A stretch of DNA of 64,000 nt from Bacteroidetes bacterium UBA4414. Lineage in GTDB: Bacteria > Bacteroidota > Bacteroidia > Chitinophagales > Chitinophagaceae. Shown here piece after piece: positions 34,588 to 42,926 of the stretch (position 1 is the stretch's first letter; the number at the start of each line of letters is the position of its first letter). The DNA lies in contig DGQM01000023.1 in assembly GCA_002389765.1 (NCBI GenBank), positions 235,904 through 299,903 on the forward strand, given 5' to 3'. The notes beneath the pieces were generated by a model. It saw nothing but the letters and a program-made list of their open reading frames with translations, did not search any database and had not been told where the DNA came from. A program made the translations under genes and the position numbers.

Positions 34588-36239
34588 CTAAGTATATTTT
34601 TGTAACCGGAGGGGTTACTTCATCGTTAGGAAAGGGAATTATAGCCGCATCTCTGGCTAAATTGTTACAGGCACGTGGCTTCCGTACCACTATTCAGAAA
34701 TTCGACCCGTATATCAACGTAGATCCGGGTACACTGAATCCGTACGAGCACGGCGAGTGTTATGTAACAGAAGATGGTGCGGAAACAGATTTGGATCTGG
34801 GACACTACGAGCGTTTCCTGAACACACACACATCACAAGCCAACAACGTAACTACAGGACGTATATACCAATACGTTATCAATAAAGAACGTGAAGGTGC
34901 TTATCTGGGTAAAACCGTACAGGTTATCCCGCACATTACAGACGAGATAAAGCGCCGTATGACGCTGCTGGGTAAAGACAATAAATATGATATTGTTATT
35001 ACCGAGCTGGGTGGTACCGTTGGCGATATCGAATCACTACCTTACATCGAGGCGGTTCGCCAGATGAAATGGGAACTGGGTGATGACCGCGCATTGGTGG
35101 TGCACCTGACACTGATACCATACCTGAAAGCGGCAAAAGAACTGAAAACAAAACCAACACAACACTCTGTAAAAATGATGAGTGAGCACGGGCTGAACCC
35201 CGATGTATTGGTTTGCCGTACAGAAGAACCACTTTACAAAGACCTGAAACGCAAAATAGCACTGTTCTGTAACGTAACACAAGATGCGGTTATAGAAGCA
35301 CTGGATGCTGATACCATTTATGGTGTACCATTGGAAATGATGCGCGAAAGGCTGGATGAAATATGCCTGCAGAAACTGAACCTGCCAATGGGTACAGATC
35401 CTGACTTAAGTAAGTGGAAAGAATTTTTGAACAAACTACGCTATCCCAAATCTAAAGTTACCATCGGCCTGATAGGTAAATATGTAGAATTGCAGGATGC
35501 TTACAAATCTATCCTCGAAGCACTGATACATGCAGGTGCTATGAATGAGTGCAAGGTGGAAGTTCGCAACATACACTCTGAACACCTGACAACAGAAAAC
35601 GCTGTTGAAAAACTACAAAACGTCGATGCAATCCTTGTAGCACCTGGTTTTGGCAGCCGTGGTATAGAAGGTAAGATAGATGCCATCCGTTATGCACGCG
35701 AAAACAAAATACCTTTCTTCGGTATTTGTCTGGGTATGCAAATGGCATGTGTAGAGTTTGCCCGCAATGTACTGGGTATGAGCAAAGCACATTCTACAGA
35801 AATGAACCCTGATACCAACGAGGCTGTAATTGCCATGATGGAAGAGCAAAAGAACATCACACAGATGGGTGGTACCATGCGTCTGGGTGCTTATGATTGC
35901 GAACTACGCAGCGACTCACGTGCAGCAAGCATCTACGGCTCTACAAAAATATCAGAGCGTCATCGTCACCGTTATGAGTTCAACAACGAATTCCTCGAAG
36001 CATATGAAAACGCAGGTATGATACCTGTTGGTAAAAACCCTGCTACGGGACTTGTTGAGGTGGTAGAGGTGAAAGACCATCCTTTCTATGTAGGTGTACA
36101 GTTTCACCCAGAGTATAAAAGCACGGTAGAAAACCCGCACCCGTTGTTTGTTGCATTTGTAAAAGCTGCTAAAGAAGCGCAGGAAAAACGCAACGGACAG
36201 AATTCAGTGATATACGAAGACAGTGTTGCAGAAGGTTAA
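34584..36239 (+). CDS. pyrG: CTP synthase
   Basis: A 551-aa enzyme that aminates UTP to CTP with glutamine. The synthetase domain begins KYIFVTGGVTSSLGKGI and contains FDPYINVDPGTLNPYEHGE. The glutamine amidotransferase domain has the nucleophile in FFGICLGMQMACVEFA and the HPE dyad in VQFHPEYKS. Full length. Unusually for this region it has a Shine-Dalgarno-like AGGAG 4 nt before the ATG, plus a long leader. It converges on dcd, another pyrimidine nucleotide gene, at a shared terminator. Confidence 0.97.
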   Translation: MTKYIFVTGGVTSSLGKGIIAASLAKLLQARGFRTTIQKFDPYINVDPGTLNPYEHGECYVTEDGAETDLDLGHYERFLNTHTSQANNVTTGRIYQYVINKEREGAYLGKTVQVIPHITDEIKRRMTLLGKDNKYDIVITELGGTVGDIESLPYIEAVRQMKWELGDDRALVVHLTLIPYLKAAKELKTKPTQHSVKMMSEHGLNPDVLVCRTEEPLYKDLKRKIALFCNVTQDAVIEALDADTIYGVPLEMMRERLDEICLQKLNLPMGTDPDLSKWKEFLNKLRYPKSKVTIGLIGKYVELQDAYKSILEALIHAGAMNECKVEVRNIHSEHLTTENAVEKLQNVDAILVAPGFGSRGIEGKIDAIRYARENKIPFFGICLGMQMACVEFARNVLGMSKAHSTEMNPDTNEAVIAMMEEQKNITQMGGTMRLGAYDCELRSDSRAASIYGSTKISERHRHRYEFNNEFLEAYENAGMIPVGKNPATGLVEVVEVKDHPFYVGVQFHPEYKSTVENPHPLFVAFVKAAKEAQEKRNGQNSVIYEDSVAEG

Positions 36240-36260
36240 TCTGCAGCATAACCATACATG

Positions 36261-36295
36261 AAAAAGCGCCATGATAATCATGGCGCTTTTTCTTT
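36261..36295. terminator. Bidirectional terminator between pyrG and dcd
   Basis: AAAAAGCGCCATGA (36261-36274) pairs perfectly with TCATGGCGCTTTTT (36278-36291); loop TAA; T-runs on both strands. Confidence 0.92.
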
Positions 36296-36311
36296 TATCA
36301 TCTATTCGTGA

Positions 36312-36848
36312 TTAAAACTCGTTCTTCCACATCATACTTTCTATCGGCTTGTTTGGTTGCCCGCTGTATTTGGCATTTTTCTTCTGGTTGTATTTCACTT
36401 CTATCTCACCATCTACCGGGAAGTATATGAGTTGACCTATCGGCATGCCTTTATAAATTTTTACAGGTTGCTTTACAGATATCTCCAGTGTCCAGTTGCC
36501 ACAAAAACCAACATCACCCTTGCCTGCAGTAGCATGTATATCTATACCCAAACGGCCGGTAGATGATTTACCTTCCAGAAATGGTACATGTGCATGTGTT
36601 TCAGTGTACTCTTGCGTTACACCTAAGTAAAAGATATGCGGATATAATACGAACCCATCATCAGGTATTTCAAAGCATTCTATCTGATTGTGCTTCTTTG
36701 CATCGATAATGTGTTCTTTGTATGTAGCCAGTGTAGAGCCAAGGTGTACATCATAACTATTACTTCCCAAACATTCTCTTGTATAAGGTTCTATCTTGAT
36801 AGTACCTTTTTCCATTTCTTCCAGTATGCGCTTATCTGATAGTATCAT
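36312..36848 (-). CDS. dcd: dCTP deaminase
   Basis: A 178-aa trimeric dCTP deaminase/dUTPase-fold enzyme that supplies dUTP/dUMP for thymidylate synthesis. EGKSSTGRLGIDIHATAG (active-site Ser/Arg and catalytic Glu region) and DVGFCGNWTLEI are characteristic. Predicted to be leaderless: a TATATTTG box ends 4 nt before the ATG. Confidence 0.95.
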   Translation of the reverse strand: MILSDKRILEEMEKGTIKIEPYTRECLGSNSYDVHLGSTLATYKEHIIDAKKHNQIECFEIPDDGFVLYPHIFYLGVTQEYTETHAHVPFLEGKSSTGRLGIDIHATAGKGDVGFCGNWTLEISVKQPVKIYKGMPIGQLIYFPVDGEIEVKYNQKKNAKYSGQPNKPIESMMWKNEF

Positions 36849-36852
36849 ACAG

Positions 36853-36860
36853 CAAATATA
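36853..36860 (-). promoter_or_regulatory. -7 box of dcd, leaderless type (TATATTTG)
   Basis: Exact TAnnTTTG on the minus strand, 4 nt from the dcd ATG at 36848. Confidence 0.65.
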
Positions 36861-36865
36861 TACAA

Positions 36866-36888
36866 GCCCCCTAACCCCCTAAAGGGGT
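36866..36888. repeat. CCCC/GGGG intergenic repeat
   Basis: CCCCCTAACCCCCTAAAGGGG-type sequence with a CCCCTAAAGGGG palindrome in the divergent dcd/PPTase promoter region. The core CCCCTAAAGGGG recurs exactly between scoA and scoB. Confidence 0.5.
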
Positions 36889-36949
36889 GGTAATGATATT
36901 TTTTCATTTAATATCCACAAAAAGTTCTCCCATTAGGGAGCGGACAGGG

Positions 36950-36957
36950 TATCTTTA
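36950..36957 (+). promoter_or_regulatory. -7-like box of the PPTase gene, leaderless type (TATCTTTA)
   Basis: One-base variant of TAnnTTTG; four bases (CACC) separate it from the ATG at 36962. Confidence 0.55.
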
Positions 36958-36961
36958 CACC

Positions 36962-37603
36962 ATGCCTTTATATCAGGAATGGAGTAGCGATGCCTACAGC
37001 CTTGCCGCAATCTGGAAGATAGAAGAGCCCGAAAGCTTCTTTATAGAGCGCACAGGGCTACCTGCTCCTGATATCAAAGCAGAGAAACGCAGGTTAGAAA
37101 GGCTGGCGGGTCGGTTTCTCCTAAAACATCTGAAGGAAGATTTTCCCCTCCTCAACATTCGCCCCGATGAGCACGATAAACCCCGCATAGACGATAATCA
37201 GTATTATTTCTCCATATCTCACTCATGGCCATATGTTGCTGCTGTCATCAGTCCGTATGTAGAATGTGGTATAGATATACAATGCTGGCACCCACGTATG
37301 GAGGCATTGCAACACAAATTCCTCTCTGCTCCGGAACAGGCACTTATTAATAATGATACCAAACTGATAACGCTGGCATGGAGCGCCAAAGAAGCAGCCT
37401 ATAAATGGCAAGGCAGGCGCGGTGTAGAGTTCGCCGACCACATGCATATCCAAAAACTGGAGAAAACCGAGGATATATTTAATATTAATATTTTCATGCA
37501 TTTAACTGCACCACAACGCCAAATAAATGCACAAGGTATTGTAAAACAAGACTTTACATGCGCTTTTATAGTACATGATGAGATATTTCATCCGTTTCAA
37601 TAA
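36962..37603 (+). CDS. 4'-phosphopantetheinyl transferase (Sfp/EntD type)
   Basis: A 213-aa transferase that moves the phosphopantetheine arm of CoA onto a carrier-protein Ser. The Mg-binding VECGIDIQ and the second motif WSAKEAAYKWQG are intact, and HDKPRIDDNQYYFSISHSW is the upstream conserved block. The frame opens at 36887, but the -7-like box at 36950 and protein similarity favour the ATG at 36962. The carrier-protein target (fatty acid, polyketide or peptide) is not evident from neighbours. Confidence 0.88.
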   Translation: MPLYQEWSSDAYSLAAIWKIEEPESFFIERTGLPAPDIKAEKRRLERLAGRFLLKHLKEDFPLLNIRPDEHDKPRIDDNQYYFSISHSWPYVAAVISPYVECGIDIQCWHPRMEALQHKFLSAPEQALINNDTKLITLAWSAKEAAYKWQGRRGVEFADHMHIQKLEKTEDIFNINIFMHLTAPQRQINAQGIVKQDFTCAFIVHDEIFHPFQ

Positions 37604-37678
37604 TATAACATTATTATTTTAATGTTTATTTTTTATCCGATTTTCTATAAAAATTTGGAATGAACACGTCATTTCAAT

Positions 37679-37686
37679 TACATTTG
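37679..37686 (+). promoter_or_regulatory. -7 box of glnN (TACATTTG)
   Basis: Exact TAnnTTTG, 16 nt before the ATG at 37703. Confidence 0.65.
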
Positions 37687-37702
37687 CGTAAAATATAATC
37701 TA

Positions 37703-39895
37703 ATGTCATCACTTCGTTATCTCGCACTGCAAGAAATGGCTTCCGAAGAAAAAAAGGTAGCCCACTATGGTGGTAAACGTATTACCAGCATGTTTGCCAG
37801 CAACGTTTTTACCGGCCGCGCTATGCGCGAATACCTGAGCGACGAGGCTTACAAAAGCCTGATGAACTCAGCTAAATCGGGAACTAAGATAGACCGTAAG
37901 ATGGCAGACCAGATTGCTGCAGGTATGAAAGCCTGGGCAGAGGAGCGCGGCGTTACGCACTTCACACACTGGTTCCAACCACTTACAGGTACTACTGCCG
38001 AAAAACACGATTCGTTCTTTACCATTAAAAGTGATGGTACTGCAATTGAAATCTTCGACGGCGATGCATTGATACAACAGGAACCTGATGCGAGCAGTTT
38101 CCCTAATGGTGGCATCCGTGCTACTTTCGAAGCCCGTGGTTATACCGCATGGGATCCTTCATCTCCGGCTTTCATTATGGAAGCTGCCAATGGTAAAACA
38201 CTTTGCATACCTACTATATTCATCGCTTACAATGGCGAATCGCTGGACTATAAAGCACCATTGCTGAAGTCTATCGCTGCGCTGGATAAAGCGGCGGTAG
38301 ATGTTTGCCACTACTTCGATAAGAATGTAACTAAAGTAACTACTACACTGGGCTGGGAACAAGAGTATTTCGTGATAGACGAAACACTGGCTAACGCACG
38401 CCCTGATCTGGTAATGTGCGGTCGCACACTGGTAGGCCACTCTCCTGCAAAAGGACAACAGTTGGAAGACCACTACTTCGGTTCTATTCCTGACCGTGTA
38501 TATGAATTCATGCAAGACTTCGAACAGGAGTCTTACAAACTAGGTATTCCGCTGCGTACGCGCCACAACGAGGTAGCACCGGGCCAGTTTGAGTGTGCAC
38601 CAATATTTGAAGAATGTAACATAGCAGTAGACCACAACTCGCTGCTGATGGACGTAATGAATAAAGTGGCAAAACGCCACAAACTGAAAGTGTTGCTGCA
38701 CGAAAAACCTTTTGCCGGTGTAAACGGTAGCGGTAAGCACAACAACTGGAGCCTTGCTACAGATACAGGTGTAAACCTGCTGGCACCGGGCAAAACACCA
38801 CGTACCAACCTGATGTTCCTCACGTTCTTCGTGAATGCTATCAAAGCAGTACACGACCATGCAGACCTGCTGCGTGCTGCTATTGCTTCTGCTAACAACG
38901 ACCACCGTCTGGGTGCAAACGAGGCACCGCCTGCTATCATATCTGTATATGTAGGTAAATTCCTGAGCGAGGTGCTGGACGAAGTGGAAACAAGGGTAAA
39001 AGATAAATTCAGCGAGCAGGACGAAGTTATCCTGAAGCTGGACATCCACAAGCAAATCCCTGAATTGCTGATGGACAATACAGACCGTAACCGTACAAGT
39101 CCGTTTGCATTCACAGGTAATAAATTCGAATTCCGTGCGGTAGGTTCTTCTGCCAACTGTGGTTCGCCTATGACGGTGCTGAACACCATCATGACAGAAA
39201 GCCTGAAATCTTTCAAACGTGATGTAGATGCCCTGATAGAAAAAGGTGAGAAGAAAGAAGTAGCACTGATGCACGTATTGCGCGACTATATAACGAAGTC
39301 AAAAAACATCCGTTTTGAAGGCGACAACTATAGCGATGCATGGGCTGAAGAAGCTAAGAAGCGCGGCCTGAGCAATTTTAAAACTACGCCTGAAGCACTG
39401 GATGCTTTTGTAACAGAAGCTGCTAAGAAAGTATTCTTCAACAATGGTATCTATAGCGAGCGCGAACTGCACGCACGCCACGAAATACTGCTGGAAGACT
39501 ACGTGAAAAAAGTACAGATAGAAGCACGCATACTGGGCTATATGGCTACCAACCATATACTGCCTGCAGCTATCAACTATCAGAATGTGCTGGCTGAAAA
39601 CGTACGTGGCCTGAAAGATCTGGGCTTGGGCGAAAGCAGCTACAAAGCACAGCTGAACATACTGAAAGTAGTAAGCGGACACATACAGGAGATTAATGAC
39701 AATGTGGAAGCTATGATTGAAGCACGTAAAAAAGCTAATAATACAGAAGACATGCACAAGCGTGCTGCTATGTATTGCAACGATGTAAAAACATACTTCG
39801 AAAAAATACGCTACCACGCAGACAAACTGGAACTGCTGGTGGAAGACAAGATGTGGCCACTGCCTAAATATCGTGAGCTGCTGTACTTGCGCTAA
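37703..39895 (+). CDS. glnN: Glutamine synthetase type III
   Basis: A 730-aa type III glutamine synthetase, the large form common in Bacteroidota, which makes glutamine from glutamate, ammonia and ATP. GWEQEYFVID holds metal-binding Glu residues, RTRHNEVAPGQFECAPIFEE and GVNGSGKHNNWSLATDTGVN are GS active-site loops, and NRTSPFAFTGNKFEFRAVGSS contains the substrate Arg. The C-terminal 150 residues are a helical extension specific to GSIII. No regulatory nitrogen genes are adjacent. Ends at a strong terminator. Confidence 0.95.
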   Translation: MSSLRYLALQEMASEEKKVAHYGGKRITSMFASNVFTGRAMREYLSDEAYKSLMNSAKSGTKIDRKMADQIAAGMKAWAEERGVTHFTHWFQPLTGTTAEKHDSFFTIKSDGTAIEIFDGDALIQQEPDASSFPNGGIRATFEARGYTAWDPSSPAFIMEAANGKTLCIPTIFIAYNGESLDYKAPLLKSIAALDKAAVDVCHYFDKNVTKVTTTLGWEQEYFVIDETLANARPDLVMCGRTLVGHSPAKGQQLEDHYFGSIPDRVYEFMQDFEQESYKLGIPLRTRHNEVAPGQFECAPIFEECNIAVDHNSLLMDVMNKVAKRHKLKVLLHEKPFAGVNGSGKHNNWSLATDTGVNLLAPGKTPRTNLMFLTFFVNAIKAVHDHADLLRAAIASANNDHRLGANEAPPAIISVYVGKFLSEVLDEVETRVKDKFSEQDEVILKLDIHKQIPELLMDNTDRNRTSPFAFTGNKFEFRAVGSSANCGSPMTVLNTIMTESLKSFKRDVDALIEKGEKKEVALMHVLRDYITKSKNIRFEGDNYSDAWAEEAKKRGLSNFKTTPEALDAFVTEAAKKVFFNNGIYSERELHARHEILLEDYVKKVQIEARILGYMATNHILPAAINYQNVLAENVRGLKDLGLGESSYKAQLNILKVVSGHIQEINDNVEAMIEARKKANNTEDMHKRAAMYCNDVKTYFEKIRYHADKLELLVEDKMWPLPKYRELLYLR

Positions 39896-39902
39896 CAAAT
39901 TT

Positions 39903-39936
39903 CAAAGCCCCGCACCATTGCGGGGCTTTGTGTTTT
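39903..39936 (+). terminator. Terminator of glnN
   Basis: CAAAGCCCCGC (39903-39913) pairs perfectly with GCGGGGCTTTG (39920-39930), loop ACCATT, followed by TGTTTT. Confidence 0.87.
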
Positions 39937-39949
39937 AATAACCTCTACT

Positions 39950-40552
39950 ATGCACAATCATTATAACATAAGATTAATAACACCCGCTGATGCAGAAGCC
40001 GCGCTGAAAGTATATGCACCCTACGTGCTGCATACAGCCAACACATTCGAATATGAAATTCCATCTGTCGATGATTTCAGAACAAAGATTGAAAAGATAA
40101 CTGCCCAATACCCTTGGCTGGTATGTGAGTGTGATGGGGAGATAGTGGGCTATGCCTATGGCAGTACTCACCGTGAGCGCGCAGCCTACCAGTGGTCGCC
40201 CGAATCTACTGTGTACATCTCAGACAAGCATCACCGCAAAGGCATAGCCCGCGTACTATACAATACACTCTTTGCATTACTGAAACAACAAGGCTATATC
40301 AATGTATTTGCAAGCGTATTAGTTACCAACGTAAACAGTGTTGAGTTTCACAGAGCTTATGGCTTTGAGGAAATAGGACTGTTCAAAAACATTGGCTACA
40401 AACTGGGCGAATGGCATACCAACCTGTGGTTTCAGTATACCTTGCAAGAGCATGTAATAGACCCACCAGTGCCAGTACCAATAACTAAGCTATTGAATAA
40501 TGAAGAACTGATAATAACAATCAACCAATCTGCTGAATTGCTAAATACTTAA
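39950..40552 (+). CDS. GNAT-family N-acetyltransferase, phosphinothricin acetyltransferase-like
   Basis: A 200-aa GNAT protein. The N-terminal IRLITPADAEAALKVYAPYV, the acceptor-site TANTFEYEIPSVDDF, the acetyl-CoA loop (YISDKHHRKGIARVLYNTLF, variant of Q/RxxGxG/A) and VNSVEFHRAYGFEEIGLFKNIGYKLGEWHT match the Pat/YncA subgroup. The last 35 residues exceed the usual length and are unassigned. The natural substrate is probably an amino acid or analogue; true herbicide resistance is not implied. Confidence 0.85.
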   Translation: MHNHYNIRLITPADAEAALKVYAPYVLHTANTFEYEIPSVDDFRTKIEKITAQYPWLVCECDGEIVGYAYGSTHRERAAYQWSPESTVYISDKHHRKGIARVLYNTLFALLKQQGYINVFASVLVTNVNSVEFHRAYGFEEIGLFKNIGYKLGEWHTNLWFQYTLQEHVIDPPVPVPITKLLNNEELIITINQSAELLNT

Positions 40553-40561
40553 CTTTAGAAT

Positions 40562-41032
40562 ATGAGCAAACAACACCACTACACCGCTACTATTACATGG
40601 ACAGGCAACAAAGGCGAAGGCACAACCCGCTACGATGCGTATGAGCGTGCACACAACTGGGCTGTAGAAGGCAAACAAACAATTGCTTGTTCATCTGATA
40701 CACCTTTTCGTGGAGACGGCACAAAACATAATCCTGAAGATGCGTTGCTCTATTCACTATCCAGCTGTCATATGTTATGGTACCTGCACCTATGCGCCGA
40801 TGCGGGTGTTATTGTAACAGATTATACAGACCATGCAACAGGTTTATTGACTATGGATACACCCGAAGGTGCACGCTTTACGGAAGTAACACTGTTTCCT
40901 GTTGTAACGGTTGCAGATGCATCGATGATTGAAAAAGCGAATAAGCTGCACGATGAGGCACACGCCAAATGCTTCATTGCCAAGTCGGTGAACTTTCCTG
41001 TTAAGCACATTCCAAAAGCTGTAGCAGGTTAA
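40562..41032 (+). CDS. OsmC family protein
   Basis: A 156-aa OsmC/Ohr-fold protein. A probable redox Cys lies in LLYSLSSCHMLWYLHLCADAG, and a second near the C terminus in DEAHAKCFIAKSVNFPV, the usual two-Cys arrangement for thiol-dependent peroxide reduction. Nine nucleotides after the GNAT gene, so likely cotranscribed with it. Confidence 0.87.
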   Translation: MSKQHHYTATITWTGNKGEGTTRYDAYERAHNWAVEGKQTIACSSDTPFRGDGTKHNPEDALLYSLSSCHMLWYLHLCADAGVIVTDYTDHATGLLTMDTPEGARFTEVTLFPVVTVADASMIEKANKLHDEAHAKCFIAKSVNFPVKHIPKAVAG

Positions 41033-41081
41033 ACATATTATTATCTGCTAATTATCACATTAGCTAATCAGCTAATTGCAG

Positions 41082-41089
41082 TATTTTAG
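41082..41089 (+). promoter_or_regulatory. -7-like box of scoA (TATTTTAG)
   Basis: TAnnTTAG box 18 nt before the scoA ATG; the 12-mer TATTTTAGCGCA is identical to the hddA promoter. Confidence 0.55.
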
Positions 41090-41107
41090 CGCAAATTTTA
41101 CTGACAG

Positions 41108-41803
41108 ATGAACAAAGTGGTTGCAAATGCGGATGAGGCTATTAAAGGCATCGAATCCGGCATGACCCTCATGTTGGGTGGCTTCGGCCTTTGTGGCATA
41201 CCTGAAAACTGTATAGCCGCACTGGTACGCAAAGGCGTTAATAATCTTACTTGTATATCAAACAATGCCGGTGTCGATGATTTTGGTATTGGCCTGATGC
41301 TGCAACAAAAGCAGGTAAAGAAGATGATATCTTCTTACGTTGGCGAAAATGCAGAGTTTGAACGCCAACTGCTGAGCGGCGAGCTGGAAGTGGAACTGAT
41401 ACCACAGGGTACACTGGCTACACGTTGCATGGCAAGCGGCTACGGTATGCCTGCTGTTTACCTGCTTGCAGGTGTTGGTACAGAAGTAGCCATTGGCAAA
41501 GAAGTGCGCAATTTCAATGGCAAAGACTATCTGCTGGAATACGCTTTCGATTCAGACTTTGCAATTGTAAAAGCATGGAAGGGTGATGCGCAAGGCAATC
41601 TTGTATTTAAAGACACTGCACGCAACTTCAACCCTATGATGGCAATGGCTGGTAAAATAACCATTGCAGAGGTAGAAGAACTGGTACCTGTTGGCGAACT
41701 GCACCCGAATGAAATACATACACCGGGCATCTATGTTCACCGCATCTTCCAAGGTACTGATTATGAAAAGAGGATTGAACAACGTACAACTCGTAAAAAA
41801 TAA
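41108..41803 (+). CDS. scoA: Succinyl-CoA:3-ketoacid CoA-transferase subunit A
   Basis: A 231-aa alpha subunit of a class I CoA-transferase that activates acetoacetate with succinyl-CoA (ketone body or amino-acid breakdown). LMLGGFGLCGIPENCIAALV and NNAGVDDFGIGLML are the standard motifs; the TPGIYVHRIF end is typical. The partner scoB follows after an unusually wide 90-bp gap that contains a palindromic element. Confidence 0.93.
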   Translation: MNKVVANADEAIKGIESGMTLMLGGFGLCGIPENCIAALVRKGVNNLTCISNNAGVDDFGIGLMLQQKQVKKMISSYVGENAEFERQLLSGELEVELIPQGTLATRCMASGYGMPAVYLLAGVGTEVAIGKEVRNFNGKDYLLEYAFDSDFAIVKAWKGDAQGNLVFKDTARNFNPMMAMAGKITIAEVEELVPVGELHPNEIHTPGIYVHRIFQGTDYEKRIEQRTTRKK

Positions 41804-41805
41804 CC

Positions 41806-41893
41806 CCAAACCCCTAAAGGGGCTTCATGATGGGACAACAATATTTATAACATTTTAAAACAATATTCCCTCTTCAGGGGGATAGGGGGTTTT
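41806..41893. repeat. Palindrome-ended intergenic element between scoA and scoB
   Basis: The left end (CCCCAAACCCCTAAAGGGG) and the reverse complement of the right end (CCCCCTATCCCCCTGAAGAGGG-like) are imperfect inverted copies that flank an AT-rich centre with a repeated ACAATATT. The exact core CCCCTAAAGGGG also occurs near 36875. It looks like a small non-autonomous or REP-type intergenic element. Confidence 0.45.
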
Positions 41894-42550
41894 ATGGCAC
41901 TGAATAAAGAACAAATAGCACAACGCATAGCAAAAGAACTGCAGGACGGTTACTATGTAAATCTTGGCATTGGTATTCCTACACTGGTGGCCAACTATAT
42001 ACCGGAGGGTGTAAATGTTGTACTGCAGAGTGAAAACGGATTATTGGGTATGGGCCCATTCCCTTTTGAGGGCGATGAAGATGCCGACCTGATAAACGCC
42101 GGTAAGCAAACCATTACAACACTGCCGGGCTCTGCCTTCTTTGATAGTGCTATGAGCTTTGGTATGATACGTGCCGGCAAGGTAGACCTTACCGTGCTGG
42201 GCGCTATGGAAGTAGCAGACAATGGTGATATTGCCAACTGGAAGATTCCGGGCAAGATGGTGAAAGGTATGGGCGGTGCTATGGACCTCGTTGCTGCTGC
42301 AAAGAATATCATCGTTGCGATGCAGCATACGAATCCAAAAGGTGAAAGCAAGCTGCTGCCTGCATGTACACTACCCCTCACAGGTGTGAAGTGCGTGAAG
42401 AAAGTAGTAACAGACCTCGGCGTGTTCGATATTACACCGGATGGCTTCCGTTGCCTGGAGCATGCACCGGGTGTAACGATAGACGAGATAAAAGCAAAAA
42501 CTGCAGGTCGTCTTGTTATAGCAGACGATGTAAAGGAAATGACTTTCTAA
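41894..42550 (+). CDS. scoB: Succinyl-CoA:3-ketoacid CoA-transferase subunit B
   Basis: A 218-aa beta subunit that carries the catalytic Glu in LQSENGLLGMGPFP, to which CoA is transiently linked. YYVNLGIGIPTLVANY and AMEVADNGDIANWKIPGKMVKGMGGAMDLV are diagnostic. Abuts the ArsC-like gene with no gap. Confidence 0.94.
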   Translation: MALNKEQIAQRIAKELQDGYYVNLGIGIPTLVANYIPEGVNVVLQSENGLLGMGPFPFEGDEDADLINAGKQTITTLPGSAFFDSAMSFGMIRAGKVDLTVLGAMEVADNGDIANWKIPGKMVKGMGGAMDLVAAAKNIIVAMQHTNPKGESKLLPACTLPLTGVKCVKKVVTDLGVFDITPDGFRCLEHAPGVTIDEIKAKTAGRLVIADDVKEMTF

Positions 42551-42886
42551 ATGCTAACAGTTTATCACAATGGTGAATGCAGTAAATGCAAAGAGCTTTT
42601 TGATTTGTTGCAAGGCAGAGACGTACAATACAAGTTTTATCTGCAAGAGCCACTGAGTGTTGAAGAATTGCAATCATTGCTTACCAAACTCAATGCTACT
42701 GCAATAGATATTGTACGCACGGGCGAGGCAGTTTTTGCAACGCAATATGCTGATAAGACATTGACAGATACTGAACTATTACACGCCGTTGTAGACAACC
42801 CGATACTGTTACAAAGGCCCATTGTTGTAAACGGAGACAAAGCAATCATTGCCCGTCCGCCGCAATTAGTAACCGATATATTATAA
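42551..42886 (+). CDS. ArsC/Spx-family protein (arsenate reductase-like)
   Basis: A 111-aa thioredoxin-fold protein of the ArsC/YfgD group. VYHNGECSKCKELFDLL holds a CxxC pair at the usual catalytic position (the first Cys aligns with the ArsC nucleophile), and LLQRPIVVNGDKAIIARPP is the family C-terminal block with the RP loops. No ars genes are nearby, so actual arsenate reduction is uncertain; a general glutaredoxin-coupled role is equally likely. Directly follows scoB. Confidence 0.82.
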   Translation: MLTVYHNGECSKCKELFDLLQGRDVQYKFYLQEPLSVEELQSLLTKLNATAIDIVRTGEAVFATQYADKTLTDTELLHAVVDNPILLQRPIVVNGDKAIIARPPQLVTDIL

Positions 42887-42916
42887 AACCCTCTGCAATG
42901 AGGGTTTCTTTTTTTA
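42886..42916 (+). terminator. Terminator of the sco operon
   Basis: AAACCCTC (42886-42893) pairs with GAGGGTTT (42900-42907), followed by CTTTTTTT. Confidence 0.85.
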
Positions 42917-42926
42917 TTTTCATACT

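Noticed and set aside
38540..39274. 244-codon antisense frame within glnN, and similar long antisense frames in pyrG, clpC and rnz
   Set aside because: Antisense to well-conserved genes, low-complexity translation, no start context or promoter box.
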